Shown piece after piece: positions 40,304 to 48,425 of a stretch of 64,000 nucleotides of DNA. Location of the stretch: NCBI RefSeq assembly GCF_022678645.1, contig NZ_JALBWV010000041.1:1-64000 (forward strand), written 5' to 3'. Position 1 is the first letter of the stretch; the number at the start of each line of letters is the position of its first letter. The position numbers and the translations under genes are program-made. The stretch comes from Saccharopolyspora soli. Its GTDB lineage: Bacteria; Actinomycetota; Actinomycetes; Mycobacteriales; Pseudonocardiaceae. The notes under the pieces are model-generated. The model was not told where the DNA came from. It worked only from the letters and a program-made list of their open reading frames with translations, and ran no database searches.

Positions 40304-41815
40304 GTGAAGGTGTCGAAGCGGGACGCGCTGTGGTGGCTCGTCCTGTCAGTCCCCGTGCTGGCGGTGAACCAGTTCGCGACGCGGTTCCCCGGCTGGGAGG
40401 TCGTGCTCGGCGTCGTCGCGGTGGGCTGCGCCGTAGTGCTGCGTCGCACCCGGCCGCTCGTCGCGGTGGTCATCACGTTGGCGACCTGGTCGATCGCGCT
40501 GATCGCCAGACCGGACGATGCCGCCACAGGGGCGTTCGCCTTGACCGCGGCGCTGATCGCGATCAGCTACTCCGCCGGATACCAGGTGCGTCGACATCGT
40601 GACGCGTTGTTCCGGCTCTCCCTGGCCACGGCCTTGCTGTCGCTGATCGTGCTCGTGTTGTCGCACGACGTCGGGGCCTGGCTGGTCGCGTTGCTCGGCG
40701 CTCTGCTGCTCGCGCTGGTCCCATGGCTGCTCGGGCGGCATCACCAGAAGTACCGGACGCTCGTGCGGGCCGGTTGGGCGCGAGCGGAGCACCTGGAGCG
40801 GCAGCAGGAGATCGTCCGGGAACAGGCGCGGTTGCAGGAGCGCACCCGGATAGCCAGGGACATGCACGACCTGCTCGGGCACCAGCTCAGCCTCGTCGCA
40901 TTGCGCGTCGGCGCGCTGGAGGTCGCGCCCGAACTGGCTGCCGAGCACCGGGACGCAGCCGGTCAGGCCCGGATTTCGGTGACCGATGCGGCCGAGCGGT
41001 TGCGGGAAGTCGTCGAGGTGCTGCGCAACGACGCGGCGCCGGTCACGAACGACGAGAGCGTTGCGGAACTGGTCGAGCACGCAAAGCAGGCCGGGATGTC
41101 CGTGACATTGGCGGAAACCGGCGACATACCGCAGCCGTCGATGCGCCTGCGCGCGGTGTGCCGGATCGTCCAGGAGGCACTGACCAACGCCGCGAAACAC
41201 GCACCGGGCGCGGGCGTGACCGTGGAAGTCCGGCACAGCGCGGACGAGAGCCACGTGTCGGTGGCGAATCCCCTGGTTGATGCCGAGGCTGCGGCCGGGA
41301 ACGGGTACGGCCTCGTCGCGCTCGCCGAACGCGTTCGGCTGGCGGGCGGTTCGTTCCGGGCTGGCCCGCAGCAGGGACGCTTCCTGCTGACCGCGCGGAT
41401 TCCGCAGGTGGCGCAGGCCATTCCGGCGACGTCGGAGTCCGCCGAGCACCTCGCGCGGGCGGAGAGCCAGGTGCGCAGCAGCCGGAACATCGCGATCGCG
41501 GTCGCTGCGGCGAGCGCCGTGGTGCTGGGGTTGCTGAGCGTCGGCGTCACGGTGTTCGACACCATCACGTCGGTGTTGCCCTCGGCGGCCTTCGACCGGA
41601 TGCAGGTGGGGCAATCGCGGTCGTCGATCGAGCCGTTGTTGCCGATGCGCACCCGGATCGACGACCCGCCCGAGGGCGACCCGCCGCGACCACCTGGGAC
41701 GAGCTGCGCTTACTACAGCACCCACTTCAACCCGTTCGACCAGCGGCGCGGGGATCTGCACCGGCTGTGCTTCCGGCAGGACACGTTGGTGGGCAAGGAC
41801 TTTCTGCAACGGTAG
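40304..41815 (+). CDS. NarL-type sensor histidine kinase with C-terminal extracytoplasmic extension
   Basis: A 503-residue kinase. Residues 1-145 carry four to five transmembrane helices. The HisKA_3 site is RTRIARDMHDLLGHQLSLV (phospho-His). The ATPase has QEALTNAAKHAPG (N box) and GNGYGLVALAERVRLAGG (G box). Unusually, after the kinase a further transmembrane helix (IAIAVAAASAVVLGLLSVG, about residue 400) leads to about 90 residues (AFDRMQVGQSRSSIEPLLP onward, with two Cys) that should be outside the cell. GTG at 40304 lies 7-8 nt after a TAGCGT box, probably leaderless. Confidence 0.85.
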   Translation: MKVSKRDALWWLVLSVPVLAVNQFATRFPGWEVVLGVVAVGCAVVLRRTRPLVAVVITLATWSIALIARPDDAATGAFALTAALIAISYSAGYQVRRHRDALFRLSLATALLSLIVLVLSHDVGAWLVALLGALLLALVPWLLGRHHQKYRTLVRAGWARAEHLERQQEIVREQARLQERTRIARDMHDLLGHQLSLVALRVGALEVAPELAAEHRDAAGQARISVTDAAERLREVVEVLRNDAAPVTNDESVAELVEHAKQAGMSVTLAETGDIPQPSMRLRAVCRIVQEALTNAAKHAPGAGVTVEVRHSADESHVSVANPLVDAEAAAGNGYGLVALAERVRLAGGSFRAGPQQGRFLLTARIPQVAQAIPATSESAEHLARAESQVRSSRNIAIAVAAASAVVLGLLSVGVTVFDTITSVLPSAAFDRMQVGQSRSSIEPLLPMRTRIDDPPEGDPPRPPGTSCAYYSTHFNPFDQRRGDLHRLCFRQDTLVGKDFLQR

Positions 41816-41823
41816 GAGGAGAC

Positions 41824-42489
41824 GTGCGCTTGGTGCTGGCCGATGACGAGGCCATGATCCGCGCCGGGGTGCGGGCGATCCTGGCCGCCGACCCGGACGT
41901 CGAAATCGTCGGCGAAGCCACCAACGGGCGAGATGCCGTGGAACTGGTGCGTCGGCACCGGCCGTCGGTGGCGCTGTTGGACATCCGGATGCCCGGTCTC
42001 GACGGGTTGGGCGCGGCGGACGAAATCCGCCGCGTGGCACCGGAAACCGCGGTGCTCATCATGACGACCTTCGACGAGGACGCCTACGTGACGCAGGCCC
42101 TGCACGGCGGGGCCAGCGGATTCCTGCTGAAGACCGGGGATCCGCGCGAACTGCTGCTCGGTGTCCGAGCGGCGGCCGAAGGCGGCGCGTACCTGTCGCC
42201 GCCGGTGGCGCATCGGGTGATCAAACAGCTGGGCGGGCCTCGGCTGCAGCAGGAAGTCGCCGCGCGGGAGCACGTGGACGCGCTCAGCGCGCGGGAGCGC
42301 GAGGTGCTTGCGCTGGTGGGGGCCGGGTTGTCCAACGCCGAGATCGCCCGGCGGCTGCACGTCGTGGAAGGCACGGTGAAGGCGTACGTGAGCGCGATCC
42401 TGAACCGGCTGGGCGTGCAGAACCGGGTGCAGGCGGCGATCCTCGCCTACGAAGCAGGTCTGGTGGAGCGCGGGACGGCGCGGTCTTAG
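41824..42489 (+). CDS. NarL/FixJ-type response regulator
   Basis: A 221-residue regulator. The receiver domain begins RLVLADDEAMIRAG. The phospho-acceptor Asp lies in VALLDIRMPGLDG, with switch residues in IMTTFDED and the Lys in FLLKTGDP. The C-terminal LuxR HTH is LSAREREVLALVGAGLSNAEIARRLHVVEGTVKAYVSAILNRLG. GTG at 41824 follows GGAGGAGAC, 8 bp after the kinase stop. It pairs with the kinase at 40304; targets may include the flanking PAP2 genes. Confidence 0.92.
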   Translation: MRLVLADDEAMIRAGVRAILAADPDVEIVGEATNGRDAVELVRRHRPSVALLDIRMPGLDGLGAADEIRRVAPETAVLIMTTFDEDAYVTQALHGGASGFLLKTGDPRELLLGVRAAAEGGAYLSPPVAHRVIKQLGGPRLQQEVAAREHVDALSAREREVLALVGAGLSNAEIARRLHVVEGTVKAYVSAILNRLGVQNRVQAAILAYEAGLVERGTARS

Positions 42490-42507
42490 CGCGGTGCCGG
42501 GAGTTGG

Positions 42508-42566
42508 CGATTTCGTGCGAAATCGGCGGTTCGCGTGGGGAGGGAGTGGCGATTTCGCACGAAATC
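42508..42566. repeat. GATTTCGYRCGAAATC palindrome doublet
   Basis: CGATTTCGTGCGAAATCG (42508-42525) and GATTTCGCACGAAATC (42551-42566) are separated by 26 bp containing CGCGTGGGGAG. The same spacing and spacer motif occur in the doublet at 34027-34096. The central bases differ, yet the palindrome arms are kept. Lies between the convergent response regulator and PAP2 genes. Confidence 0.85.
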
Positions 42567-42607
42567 CCCACCCAGCCGACGCGGTCGGGACCCGGACGGC
42601 TCAGTCG

Positions 42608-43210
42608 TCAGGGGCGTTGCGGGGTTGGTTGGCGGGTTGCGGCCAGGGTGGTCGCGAGGGCCATGACTGCCGCTGCCGTGATCGCGCCGAGCAGGAGACC
42701 GGCTACGACGTCGTGCGGGTAGTGCACTCCGACGAAGACTCGCAGGAAGCTCTCCAACACCGCGAGGACCACCGCGACGACAGCCAGTCGGCGCCAGGCG
42801 ACGGCGAGGCCGACTGCGGCGGCTGCCGCGATGGTGGCGTGGTTGCTGGGTAGCGACCAGTCGCCGGGCTCGGGGCATTCCGCGATGGTCGCCGCGATGT
42901 TGCGGACCGCGCGGCACGGGCGTTCCTGCTCGACGAGGATCTTCGTGAACTCGCTCATCGCGTAGGCGAGCACCGTGCTGACCGGTGCCGCGAACGCGAA
43001 GACGCGCGCCCGGCGGTCGGCTCGCCAGGTGCGCCAGAGGTTCACCGCCACCAGCGCTGCGAGCACGAGCAGGACGGCTTCGGTGGCGATGTCCGCCAAC
43101 CCCTGCACCCAAGCCGGTGCGTCGTGGGCGAGGCCGGTCACCGCGCGGTACCAGTCGATGCTGATGTCCGGCACGTCCTCGATCTCGTTGGCGGCCAACG
43201 AAAAACTCAT
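42608..43210 (-). CDS. PAP2-family phosphatase (copy 2)
   Basis: A 200-residue paralogue of the PAP2 protein at 39684, with the same helix layout. Motifs are KILVEQERP (KX6RP), LPSNHATIA (PSxH) and FLRVFVGVHYPHD, where the Ser of SRX5HX3D is replaced by Leu. The remaining Arg, His and Asp are present, so activity may be kept. ATG at 43210 has GGAGGATCG upstream. It is convergent with the response regulator gene and divergent from the chorismate mutase gene. Confidence 0.87.
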   Translation of the reverse strand: MSFSLAANEIEDVPDISIDWYRAVTGLAHDAPAWVQGLADIATEAVLLVLAALVAVNLWRTWRADRRARVFAFAAPVSTVLAYAMSEFTKILVEQERPCRAVRNIAATIAECPEPGDWSLPSNHATIAAAAAVGLAVAWRRLAVVAVVLAVLESFLRVFVGVHYPHDVVAGLLLGAITAAAVMALATTLAATRQPTPQRP

Positions 43211-43360
43211 CGATCCTCCACGTCTTCGCAGGTCAGGCGATCGACAGTAGGGATCCTCCCGCTGGCCGGGCAGTGGTCTTTCGGCAACGACCACCTTGAC
43301 TTTCGTCAGGTCCCGAGCACCGGGCGCACGCGGGAGATGCACCCCCGCAGAGGTGCCCGC

Positions 43361-43378
43361 CAATTTCTCGCGAAATTG
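43361..43378. repeat. CAATTTCTCGCGAAATTG palindrome, variant copy
   Basis: An 18-bp near-perfect palindrome (centre TC/GC mismatch) resembling the GATTTCGCGCGAAATC family. It lies in the 275-bp divergent gap between the PAP2 and chorismate mutase genes, which otherwise holds only their promoters. Confidence 0.6.
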
Positions 43379-43485
43379 CGAACCGCTGCTCGGTGGAGTG
43401 GGCGCATCCGTTGGGATTTGGTGGTGAACCGGTGGTCGGCGCGCGATACTCCAGCGCGACTGGATCGTCGGTCAGGAGGTCCTGT

Positions 43486-44034
43486 GTGCGTTCTCTGCTC
43501 GTCGCTGGCGCTGTCATCGCCGCGCTCGCAACTCCGGCGCACGCCGCGGACGCTGATCCCCTGGACCCGCTGCTGCGGTCGGCCGCCGAACGCGTCGCGA
43601 CGTCCGACCAGGTCGCGGCGGCCAAGTGGGAGGCCGACCAACCCATCGACGACCCGGCGCGCGAGCAGCAGGTGCTCGACTCCGTCGCGCGCAAGTCGGT
43701 GCAGCTCGGCATCGGACCGGAGGAGTCGAAACGGGTCTTCCGCGACCAGATCGAAGCCAGCAAGGTCGTGCAGCGCACCCTGCACGCGTACTGGGCGACG
43801 CACCCCGACGAGCAGCCGACCGAGCGCCCCGACCTCGGGCAGCTCCGACCGATCATCGACCGGCTGGGCGACGAGATCCTGCTTGAGCTGCGCGACACCG
43901 AGCAGTTGCGCGAACAGCCCTCCTGCGGCGTCCACCTGATCAGCGCCTTCCAGCAGACCCGCAGCGACCTGCGGCTGAGCGGCCTGCACCAGGCCGGTCT
44001 CGCCCGCGCCATCCCCTCGATCTGCACGTCGTGA
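43486..44034 (+). CDS. aroQ: exported chorismate mutase (AroQ-gamma type)
   Basis: A 182-residue protein close to the secreted Mycobacterium chorismate mutase. The signal peptide is VRSLLVAGAVIAALATPAHAA. The helical core has SAAERVATSDQVAAAKWEADQPIDDP, with the catalytic Lys, and ESKRVFRDQIEASKVVQ. Two Cys (PSCGVHL near residue 146 and the terminal SICTS) correspond to the disulfide in the family. It converts chorismate to prephenate outside the cytoplasm, where its role is unclear. GTG at 43486 with GTCAGGAGG is the start. Confidence 0.9.
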   Translation: MRSLLVAGAVIAALATPAHAADADPLDPLLRSAAERVATSDQVAAAKWEADQPIDDPAREQQVLDSVARKSVQLGIGPEESKRVFRDQIEASKVVQRTLHAYWATHPDEQPTERPDLGQLRPIIDRLGDEILLELRDTEQLREQPSCGVHLISAFQQTRSDLRLSGLHQAGLARAIPSICTS

Positions 44035-44072
44035 GTGGTAATGGTCGCCCCAGCGACCATTACCACTCACGA
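44029..44072. repeat. 44-bp palindromic repeat, copy B
   Basis: TCGTGAGTGG and CCACTCACGA ends with the interior TAATGGTCGC / GCGACCATTA give a perfect hairpin with a CCCA loop. The left end overlaps the stop codon of the chorismate mutase gene (TGA at 44032-44034). The right end is 9 bp from the stop of the convergent NmrA gene, so it may terminate both. Same element as 25312 and 54583. Confidence 0.9.
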
Positions 44073-44080
44073 CCCGTGGG

Positions 44081-44914
44081 TCAGCGGAAGTCCGCGATGT
44101 GGTCGGTGACCCATTCCCGGAAGGTCCTGGCCGGGTGGCCGGTCAGGCTCGCCACCAGCGGGGACACCAACTCCGGTTCTCGGGTCTGCTCTTCCCAGTA
44201 GTCCAGGGCGACATCGGCGTATGCCGTCGGCCAGCCGTTGTCCAGCAGCCGCCGACGGGCCGCCGACCGGGAGATCTCCTCCCAGCGCAGCGGGCGGCCG
44301 ATGACCTCGCCGATCACGCGCAACTGCTTGGTCTGGGTCATCACCTCCGGGCCGGTCAGGGCGTACTTCGCTCCGGTGTGGCCGTCTTCGAGCAGCGCTC
44401 GCACGGCGACATCGGCGATGTCCTTCTCGTGGATCAGCGGCCGGGCCGCCGCGCCGTAGGCGTCGCGAACCACGCCATCGGCCCGGATCGCCTGCGCCCA
44501 ACCCAACGTGTTGGCGGCGAACCCGCCCGCCCGCAGGAACGTCCAGTCCACATCGGACTTCTCGATGAGCCGTTCCAGCTCGGTGTGGAACAGCACCTCG
44601 CCGTCGCCCGCCCCGGTGGCCGACAGGTAGACGATGCGCCGGGCATGCTGGGCGACCGCGGCCAGGAACCGCGGTGCCAGCTTCGCCGACATCAGCGGCC
44701 AGACCAGGAACACCGACCCGACGCCGTCCAGCGGCAACGAGTCGGGATCAGCTACGTCGCCACGTGCCACCTCCACACCGTCCGGAACCGGTACGTCCGC
44801 GGGATTTCGAGTGGTCATCGCTCGGACCCGGACACCCGCGTCCGCCAGCCCGGCGACGACGTGCCGCCCCACCTTGCCGGTCGCTCCTACCACGAGAATC
44901 GTGCCGTTCGTCAT
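44081..44914 (-). CDS. NmrA-like NAD(P)-binding protein
   Basis: A 277-residue atypical SDR. The Rossmann motif is ILVVGATGKVGRHVVAGLADAG. The body matches NmrA/HSCARG-like proteins (RIVYLSATGAGDG, FLRAGGFAANTLGWAQAIRADGVV and IADVAVRALLEDGHTGAKYALTGPEVMT). The catalytic Tyr-Lys pair of true SDRs is not in place. These proteins sense redox state or act as reductases. ATG at 44914 has an AAAGGGG site. It is divergent from an LLM oxidoreductase gene. Confidence 0.87.
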   Translation of the reverse strand: MTNGTILVVGATGKVGRHVVAGLADAGVRVRAMTTRNPADVPVPDGVEVARGDVADPDSLPLDGVGSVFLVWPLMSAKLAPRFLAAVAQHARRIVYLSATGAGDGEVLFHTELERLIEKSDVDWTFLRAGGFAANTLGWAQAIRADGVVRDAYGAAARPLIHEKDIADVAVRALLEDGHTGAKYALTGPEVMTQTKQLRVIGEVIGRPLRWEEISRSAARRRLLDNGWPTAYADVALDYWEEQTREPELVSPLVASLTGHPARTFREWVTDHIADFR

Positions 44915-44946
44915 CGCCGCAACCCCTTTCGCTCCTGTGGGGCGCA

Positions 44947-45025
44947 AGCCTAGGAGTTCGACTTAACTGGAGGTCAACGGTCCGCTGCGGGCCCTTGACC
45001 TCCAGCGAGCTCGAAGTTCGATGCT
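44947..45025. promoter_or_regulatory. mirror-image promoters with 19-bp spacers between NmrA and LLM genes
   Basis: An 11-bp inverted repeat CTGGAGGTCAA / TTGACCTCCAG gives each direction a TTGACC -35 (minus: 44972-44977; plus: 44995-45000). In both cases a candidate -10 lies exactly 19 bp further: TAGGCT for the minus gene (44947-44952) and GATGCT for the plus gene (45020-45025). Nineteen-bp spacers are typical of MerR/SoxR-type activation, so a MerR-family protein encoded elsewhere may control both. Confidence 0.5.
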
Positions 45026-45064
45026 GGCGGCAGCACTGGTTCCGCAGAAATCGGGGAGCGCGCC

Positions 45065-45967
45065 ATGCCGGTCGAAATCGGAATCTTCCTGCCCGACGCG
45101 GTGGACACCGAGATCCGGGAGGCGGCCTACCACGCCGTCGATGCCGAGCTGGACTCGATCTGGACCGGCGACCACCTCGCCAACGGTGTTCCAGTGCTGG
45201 ACGGCATGCTGACGTTGGCCACGGCAGCGGCGGTGACCGAGTGCGTCGACATCGGCTTCGCGGTCTTCCTGCCCGCGCTGCGCCCGCACGTGTGCGCCGC
45301 CAAGCAGATCGCGACGTTGCAACACCTGACCGGTGGCGACCGGCTGCACCTCGGCATCGGGGTCGGCGACCACGAGAGCGGGTGGGACTCCGTCGGCATC
45401 GACCCCACCACGCGCGGTCGCCGCACCGACGAGTTCCTGCAGCTCCTGCCGTCGCTGCTCAGCGGCGAACCCGCCGCGCTGCCGCACGGCCCCGTGGTGC
45501 GGCTCGCCCCGGCTGTCGCCGCGCCGCCGCTGTGGATCGGCGGCTCCTCGCCCGCCGCGCTGCGCCGTGCGGCTCGCTTCGGGGACGGGTGGTTCGCCGA
45601 CCTGCACACCCCTGCTGAGCTCCGCGTGAAGGCCGCTCGGCTGCGCGAGCTGGCCGCGGCGCAGGGTCGCGCCGCTCCCCGCCTGGCGACGGTGATCCAG
45701 GCCGGTCTCACCGAGCGCCCCGATCCTGGCCTGGCCGAACGCTGCGCTGGTCGGCTCGCGGCGACCTTCGGCATACCGGTCGACGCGGCCCGGCGGTACG
45801 TCGTCGCCGGGACTCCGGCGCAGGTGGCGGAGCGGCTCGCGGATTACGCGGCGGCGGGGGTGGAGAAGGTCGCCGTGGCCGTGGACGGTGACTGGCACCG
45901 AGGCTGTGATCTGCTCGGCCAGGTCCGCCAAATCCTGAATCCGACCCCACGACCGAAGTGCCCCTGA
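45065..45967 (+). CDS. LLM-class flavin/F420-dependent oxidoreductase
   Basis: A 300-residue luciferase-like TIM-barrel protein. Motifs include EIGIFLPDAVDTE, DSIWTGDHLANG, LQHLTGGDRLHLGIGVGDHESGW and the coenzyme site PLWIGGSSPAALRRAARFGDGWFAD. In actinomycetes such enzymes generally use F420 or FMN for reductions. The start is ATG at 45065. The gene shares a divergent regulatory region with the NmrA gene, suggesting a common redox or xenobiotic signal. Confidence 0.88.
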   Translation: MPVEIGIFLPDAVDTEIREAAYHAVDAELDSIWTGDHLANGVPVLDGMLTLATAAAVTECVDIGFAVFLPALRPHVCAAKQIATLQHLTGGDRLHLGIGVGDHESGWDSVGIDPTTRGRRTDEFLQLLPSLLSGEPAALPHGPVVRLAPAVAAPPLWIGGSSPAALRRAARFGDGWFADLHTPAELRVKAARLRELAAAQGRAAPRLATVIQAGLTERPDPGLAERCAGRLAATFGIPVDAARRYVVAGTPAQVAERLADYAAAGVEKVAVAVDGDWHRGCDLLGQVRQILNPTPRPKCP

Positions 45968-46399
45968 ACCCGAACGACCGATTCCGCGCTACACCACATT
46001 TCGAAACCTGCTCACTATTTCGCGATGCGGCATCGCGCCACGTTCGGGTTAAGACCGAAGGGCACCGTCGACCGAGTAGGAGGGTGCGTGGATTGGGCGT
46101 GACGTGGGCGGTCGTCAAGCAAGCGGCGGTAGCCGCTTTCGGTGGTAGACCGCCGCCGCGACGCTCAACGGACGCACGCACCTGGACCGTCGCAAGCGGC
46201 GAAGCCGCTTAGCCCATCTGTGCAACGTGCACCGCCGCGGGTTCTCAGACGTCTCCCCGCGAGGACAGCCCCGACGCCGCGTATCGGACATACACAAGTC
46301 GGGGATCCCGGAGACGAGAAAGCCTCTGAGGTTCCGCCACCGGCACCGCCACGCAAGCCGATCCGCGCACTCTCTAAACCGGTAAAAGGTGCCCTTCAC
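45968..46399. other. 432-bp non-coding region with hairpins
   Basis: Two similar hairpins lie here: AAGCGGC-GGTA-GCCGCTT (46121-46138) and AAGCGGC-GAA-GCCGCTT (46194-46210). Wider arms CCCGAACG (near 45968) and CGTTCGGG (near 46043) also match. At 46377-46398 a motif reading GTGAAGGGCACCTTTTACCGG on the minus strand resembles the hairpin at 39534 and directly follows the AKR stop. No credible gene is seen; the frames here are low quality and lack family features. Confidence 0.55.
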
Positions 46400-47398
46400 T
46401 CAGTTCTCGCGACCGGCGGAGGTGAAGGTCATGTCCGCGTAGCGGGTGCCCGCGACCTTCGACGCGATCGGTTCCAGGGCGGCGAGGTCGTCCGGGGTGA
46501 GCGCCAAGTCGACTCCGCCCAGGTTTTCGGCCAGGCGGGTGCGCTTGCGGGTTCCTGGGATCGGTACGACGGCCAGGCCGTCCTGTTGCGCGTAGAGCCA
46601 GGCCAGCGCTACCTGGGCGAGCGTTGCGCCGTGTCGCCGCGCGACCTCCCGGATCGGCTCCAGCAGTTCGGCGTTGCGGGCCGCGTTCTCACCCGAGTAC
46701 TGCGGGAACGACCGCCGGAAGTCACCCTCCGACAGGTTCGCGGCGTCCGCGAACGCCCCGGTCAGGAACCCTCGCCCCAGCGGCGAGTACGGCACCAGCG
46801 CGACGCCGAGCTCGTTGGCCGCGGGCACCGCGGTGTTCTCCACATCGCGGTTGAACACCGACCACTCGCTCTGCAGCGCCGCGATCGGGTGCACCGCGTG
46901 CGCGGCCCGCAGTTCGTCGCCGGTCACCTCGGACAGCCCGAGGTGGCGCACCTTGCCCTCGGCGACCAGCTCCGCCATCGCCCCAACGGTCTCCTCGATC
47001 GGCACCGTCGTGTCGCGGCGGTGCATGTAGTAGACGTCGATCACGTCGATGTCGAGCCGCCGCAGGCTGGCCTCCGCCGCGGAGCGGACGTATGCGGCGT
47101 CGCCTCGGAAGCCGCGGTAGTTCGGGTCGTCGGCCTTGCGGACCAGCCCGAACTTGGTGGCCAGCGTCACCTGCTCGCGGTTGGCGTTCACGAACGGCGA
47201 GAGGAACTCCTCGTTGGCTCCCGAGCCGTAGATGTCGGCCGTGTCGAACAGCGTCACGCCCCGCTGCAAGGCGTGCTCCAACGTGCGCCGGGCCTCGTCC
47301 TGGTCGGTCGGGCCGTAGAACTCGCTCATCCCCATGCACCCGAGCCCCTGCGCACCGACCACCGGACCGGATCCCAGCTGAACCTGTCGCAATGCCAT
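46400..47398 (-). CDS. aldo/keto reductase (AKR13-like)
   Basis: A 332-residue aldo/keto reductase. Motifs are GCMGMSEFYGPTDQDEA, FDTADIYGSGANEEF (Asp, Tyr), LATKFGLV (Lys), YYMHRRD (His) and VVPIPGTRKRTRLAENLG (NADPH site). The C-terminal helix ends short of larger Kvbeta-type proteins. These enzymes reduce aldehydes such as methylglyoxal. ATG at 47398 has GAAGGG nine bases upstream. It is divergent from an MmyB-like regulator gene, a very common regulator-reductase pairing. Confidence 0.88.
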   Translation of the reverse strand: MALRQVQLGSGPVVGAQGLGCMGMSEFYGPTDQDEARRTLEHALQRGVTLFDTADIYGSGANEEFLSPFVNANREQVTLATKFGLVRKADDPNYRGFRGDAAYVRSAAEASLRRLDIDVIDVYYMHRRDTTVPIEETVGAMAELVAEGKVRHLGLSEVTGDELRAAHAVHPIAALQSEWSVFNRDVENTAVPAANELGVALVPYSPLGRGFLTGAFADAANLSEGDFRRSFPQYSGENAARNAELLEPIREVARRHGATLAQVALAWLYAQQDGLAVVPIPGTRKRTRLAENLGGVDLALTPDDLAALEPIASKVAGTRYADMTFTSAGREN

Positions 47399-47553
47399 GG
47401 AAGTTTCCCTTCGAATCGCCTGGCATCGATGTTCGTCGGCTCCGCCGACGCGCGGCAGGATGCGTTTTTCCTGGGTGTGGCACACCCAGGCGCCGCCCTC
47501 ATCACGCGGCACGAATGCGCGGCCAGGCTCTGCGGCGTGGCAGCATCGGTGGG

Positions 47554-48411
47554 GTGAGCAATGAGCTGGGTAGTTTCCTGAAGGCGTGCCGGGCGCGGCG
47601 CAAGCCAGCCGACATCGGCATCCCGGCCGGTCCCGGCGTGCGGCGGACACCCGGCCTGCGGCGCGAGGAGGTCGCGGCGGTCGCCGGGGTCAGCATGGAC
47701 TACTACACCCGCCTGGAGCAGGGCCGTGAGCGGCACCCGAGCGCAGCGGTGCTGGACGCGCTGGCGCGGGCCCTGCTGCTGGACACCACCGAGCGGCAGC
47801 ACCTGCACAACCTGGCTCGGCACGTGTCCGGGAGCCGATCTTCGGCGGAGCCCGAGCCCGAGCAGGTGCGTCCGACCGTGCTGCAACTGCTCGACACGAT
47901 CGGCGACTCACCGGCCTACGTGCTCAACCGCAGCAACGACGTCGTCGCCGCCAACGCGACGGCGCTGGCGCTGTTCGCCGGGCTCGACCAGTGGCCAGCG
48001 GAGCGCCGCAACACCACGCGCTACCTGTTCCTGCACCCGGCTGCCCGGACGCTGATCGTGCGCTGGCGCGATGTGGCGCAGGACTCGGTCGCTGACCTGC
48101 GCGCGACCTTCGGCGACAACCCGGCGGACCCGCGGTTGAACGCGCTGGTCGACGAGCTCACGACGAAGAGCGAGGAGTTCCCGGTGATGTGGGCCCGCCA
48201 GGAAGTGCAGCCCAAGTCCACCGGGGTGAAGCAGTTCGACCACCCCGCGGTCGGTCGGTTGGACCTGACCTACGAGGTGCTGGCGGTGCGCGGCGCGGAC
48301 CAGCGGGTCGTCATCTACCAGGCCGAACCGAGCACCCCGGCGCACGACGCGATGACCTTGCTGAACCTCGTCGCCCGTCGCGCCGAAGCAGATCGCACCC
48401 CGAGTCGGTGA
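47554..48411 (+). CDS. MmyB-like XRE transcriptional regulator
   Basis: A 285-residue regulator. The N-terminal HTH is LGSFLKACRARRKPADIGI, then VRRTPGLRREEVAAVAGVSMDYYTRLEQGRERHPS. The C-terminal MmyB-like PAS domain has VLNRSNDVVAANATALALF, NTTRYLFLHPAARTLIVRW and SGVKQFDHPAVGRLDL-type motifs. Such proteins may bind fatty-acid-like ligands and usually control an adjacent divergent oxidoreductase, here the AKR. GTG at 47554 lacks a strong ribosome site and may be leaderless. Confidence 0.9.
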   Translation: MSNELGSFLKACRARRKPADIGIPAGPGVRRTPGLRREEVAAVAGVSMDYYTRLEQGRERHPSAAVLDALARALLLDTTERQHLHNLARHVSGSRSSAEPEPEQVRPTVLQLLDTIGDSPAYVLNRSNDVVAANATALALFAGLDQWPAERRNTTRYLFLHPAARTLIVRWRDVAQDSVADLRATFGDNPADPRLNALVDELTTKSEEFPVMWARQEVQPKSTGVKQFDHPAVGRLDLTYEVLAVRGADQRVVIYQAEPSTPAHDAMTLLNLVARRAEADRTPSR

Positions 48412-48425
48412 CGCAAGAACACAGG

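Noticed and set aside
43393..43485. Upstream ATG extension of the chorismate mutase gene
   Set aside because: It would place 31 residues before the signal peptide; GTG at 43486 has the ribosome site.
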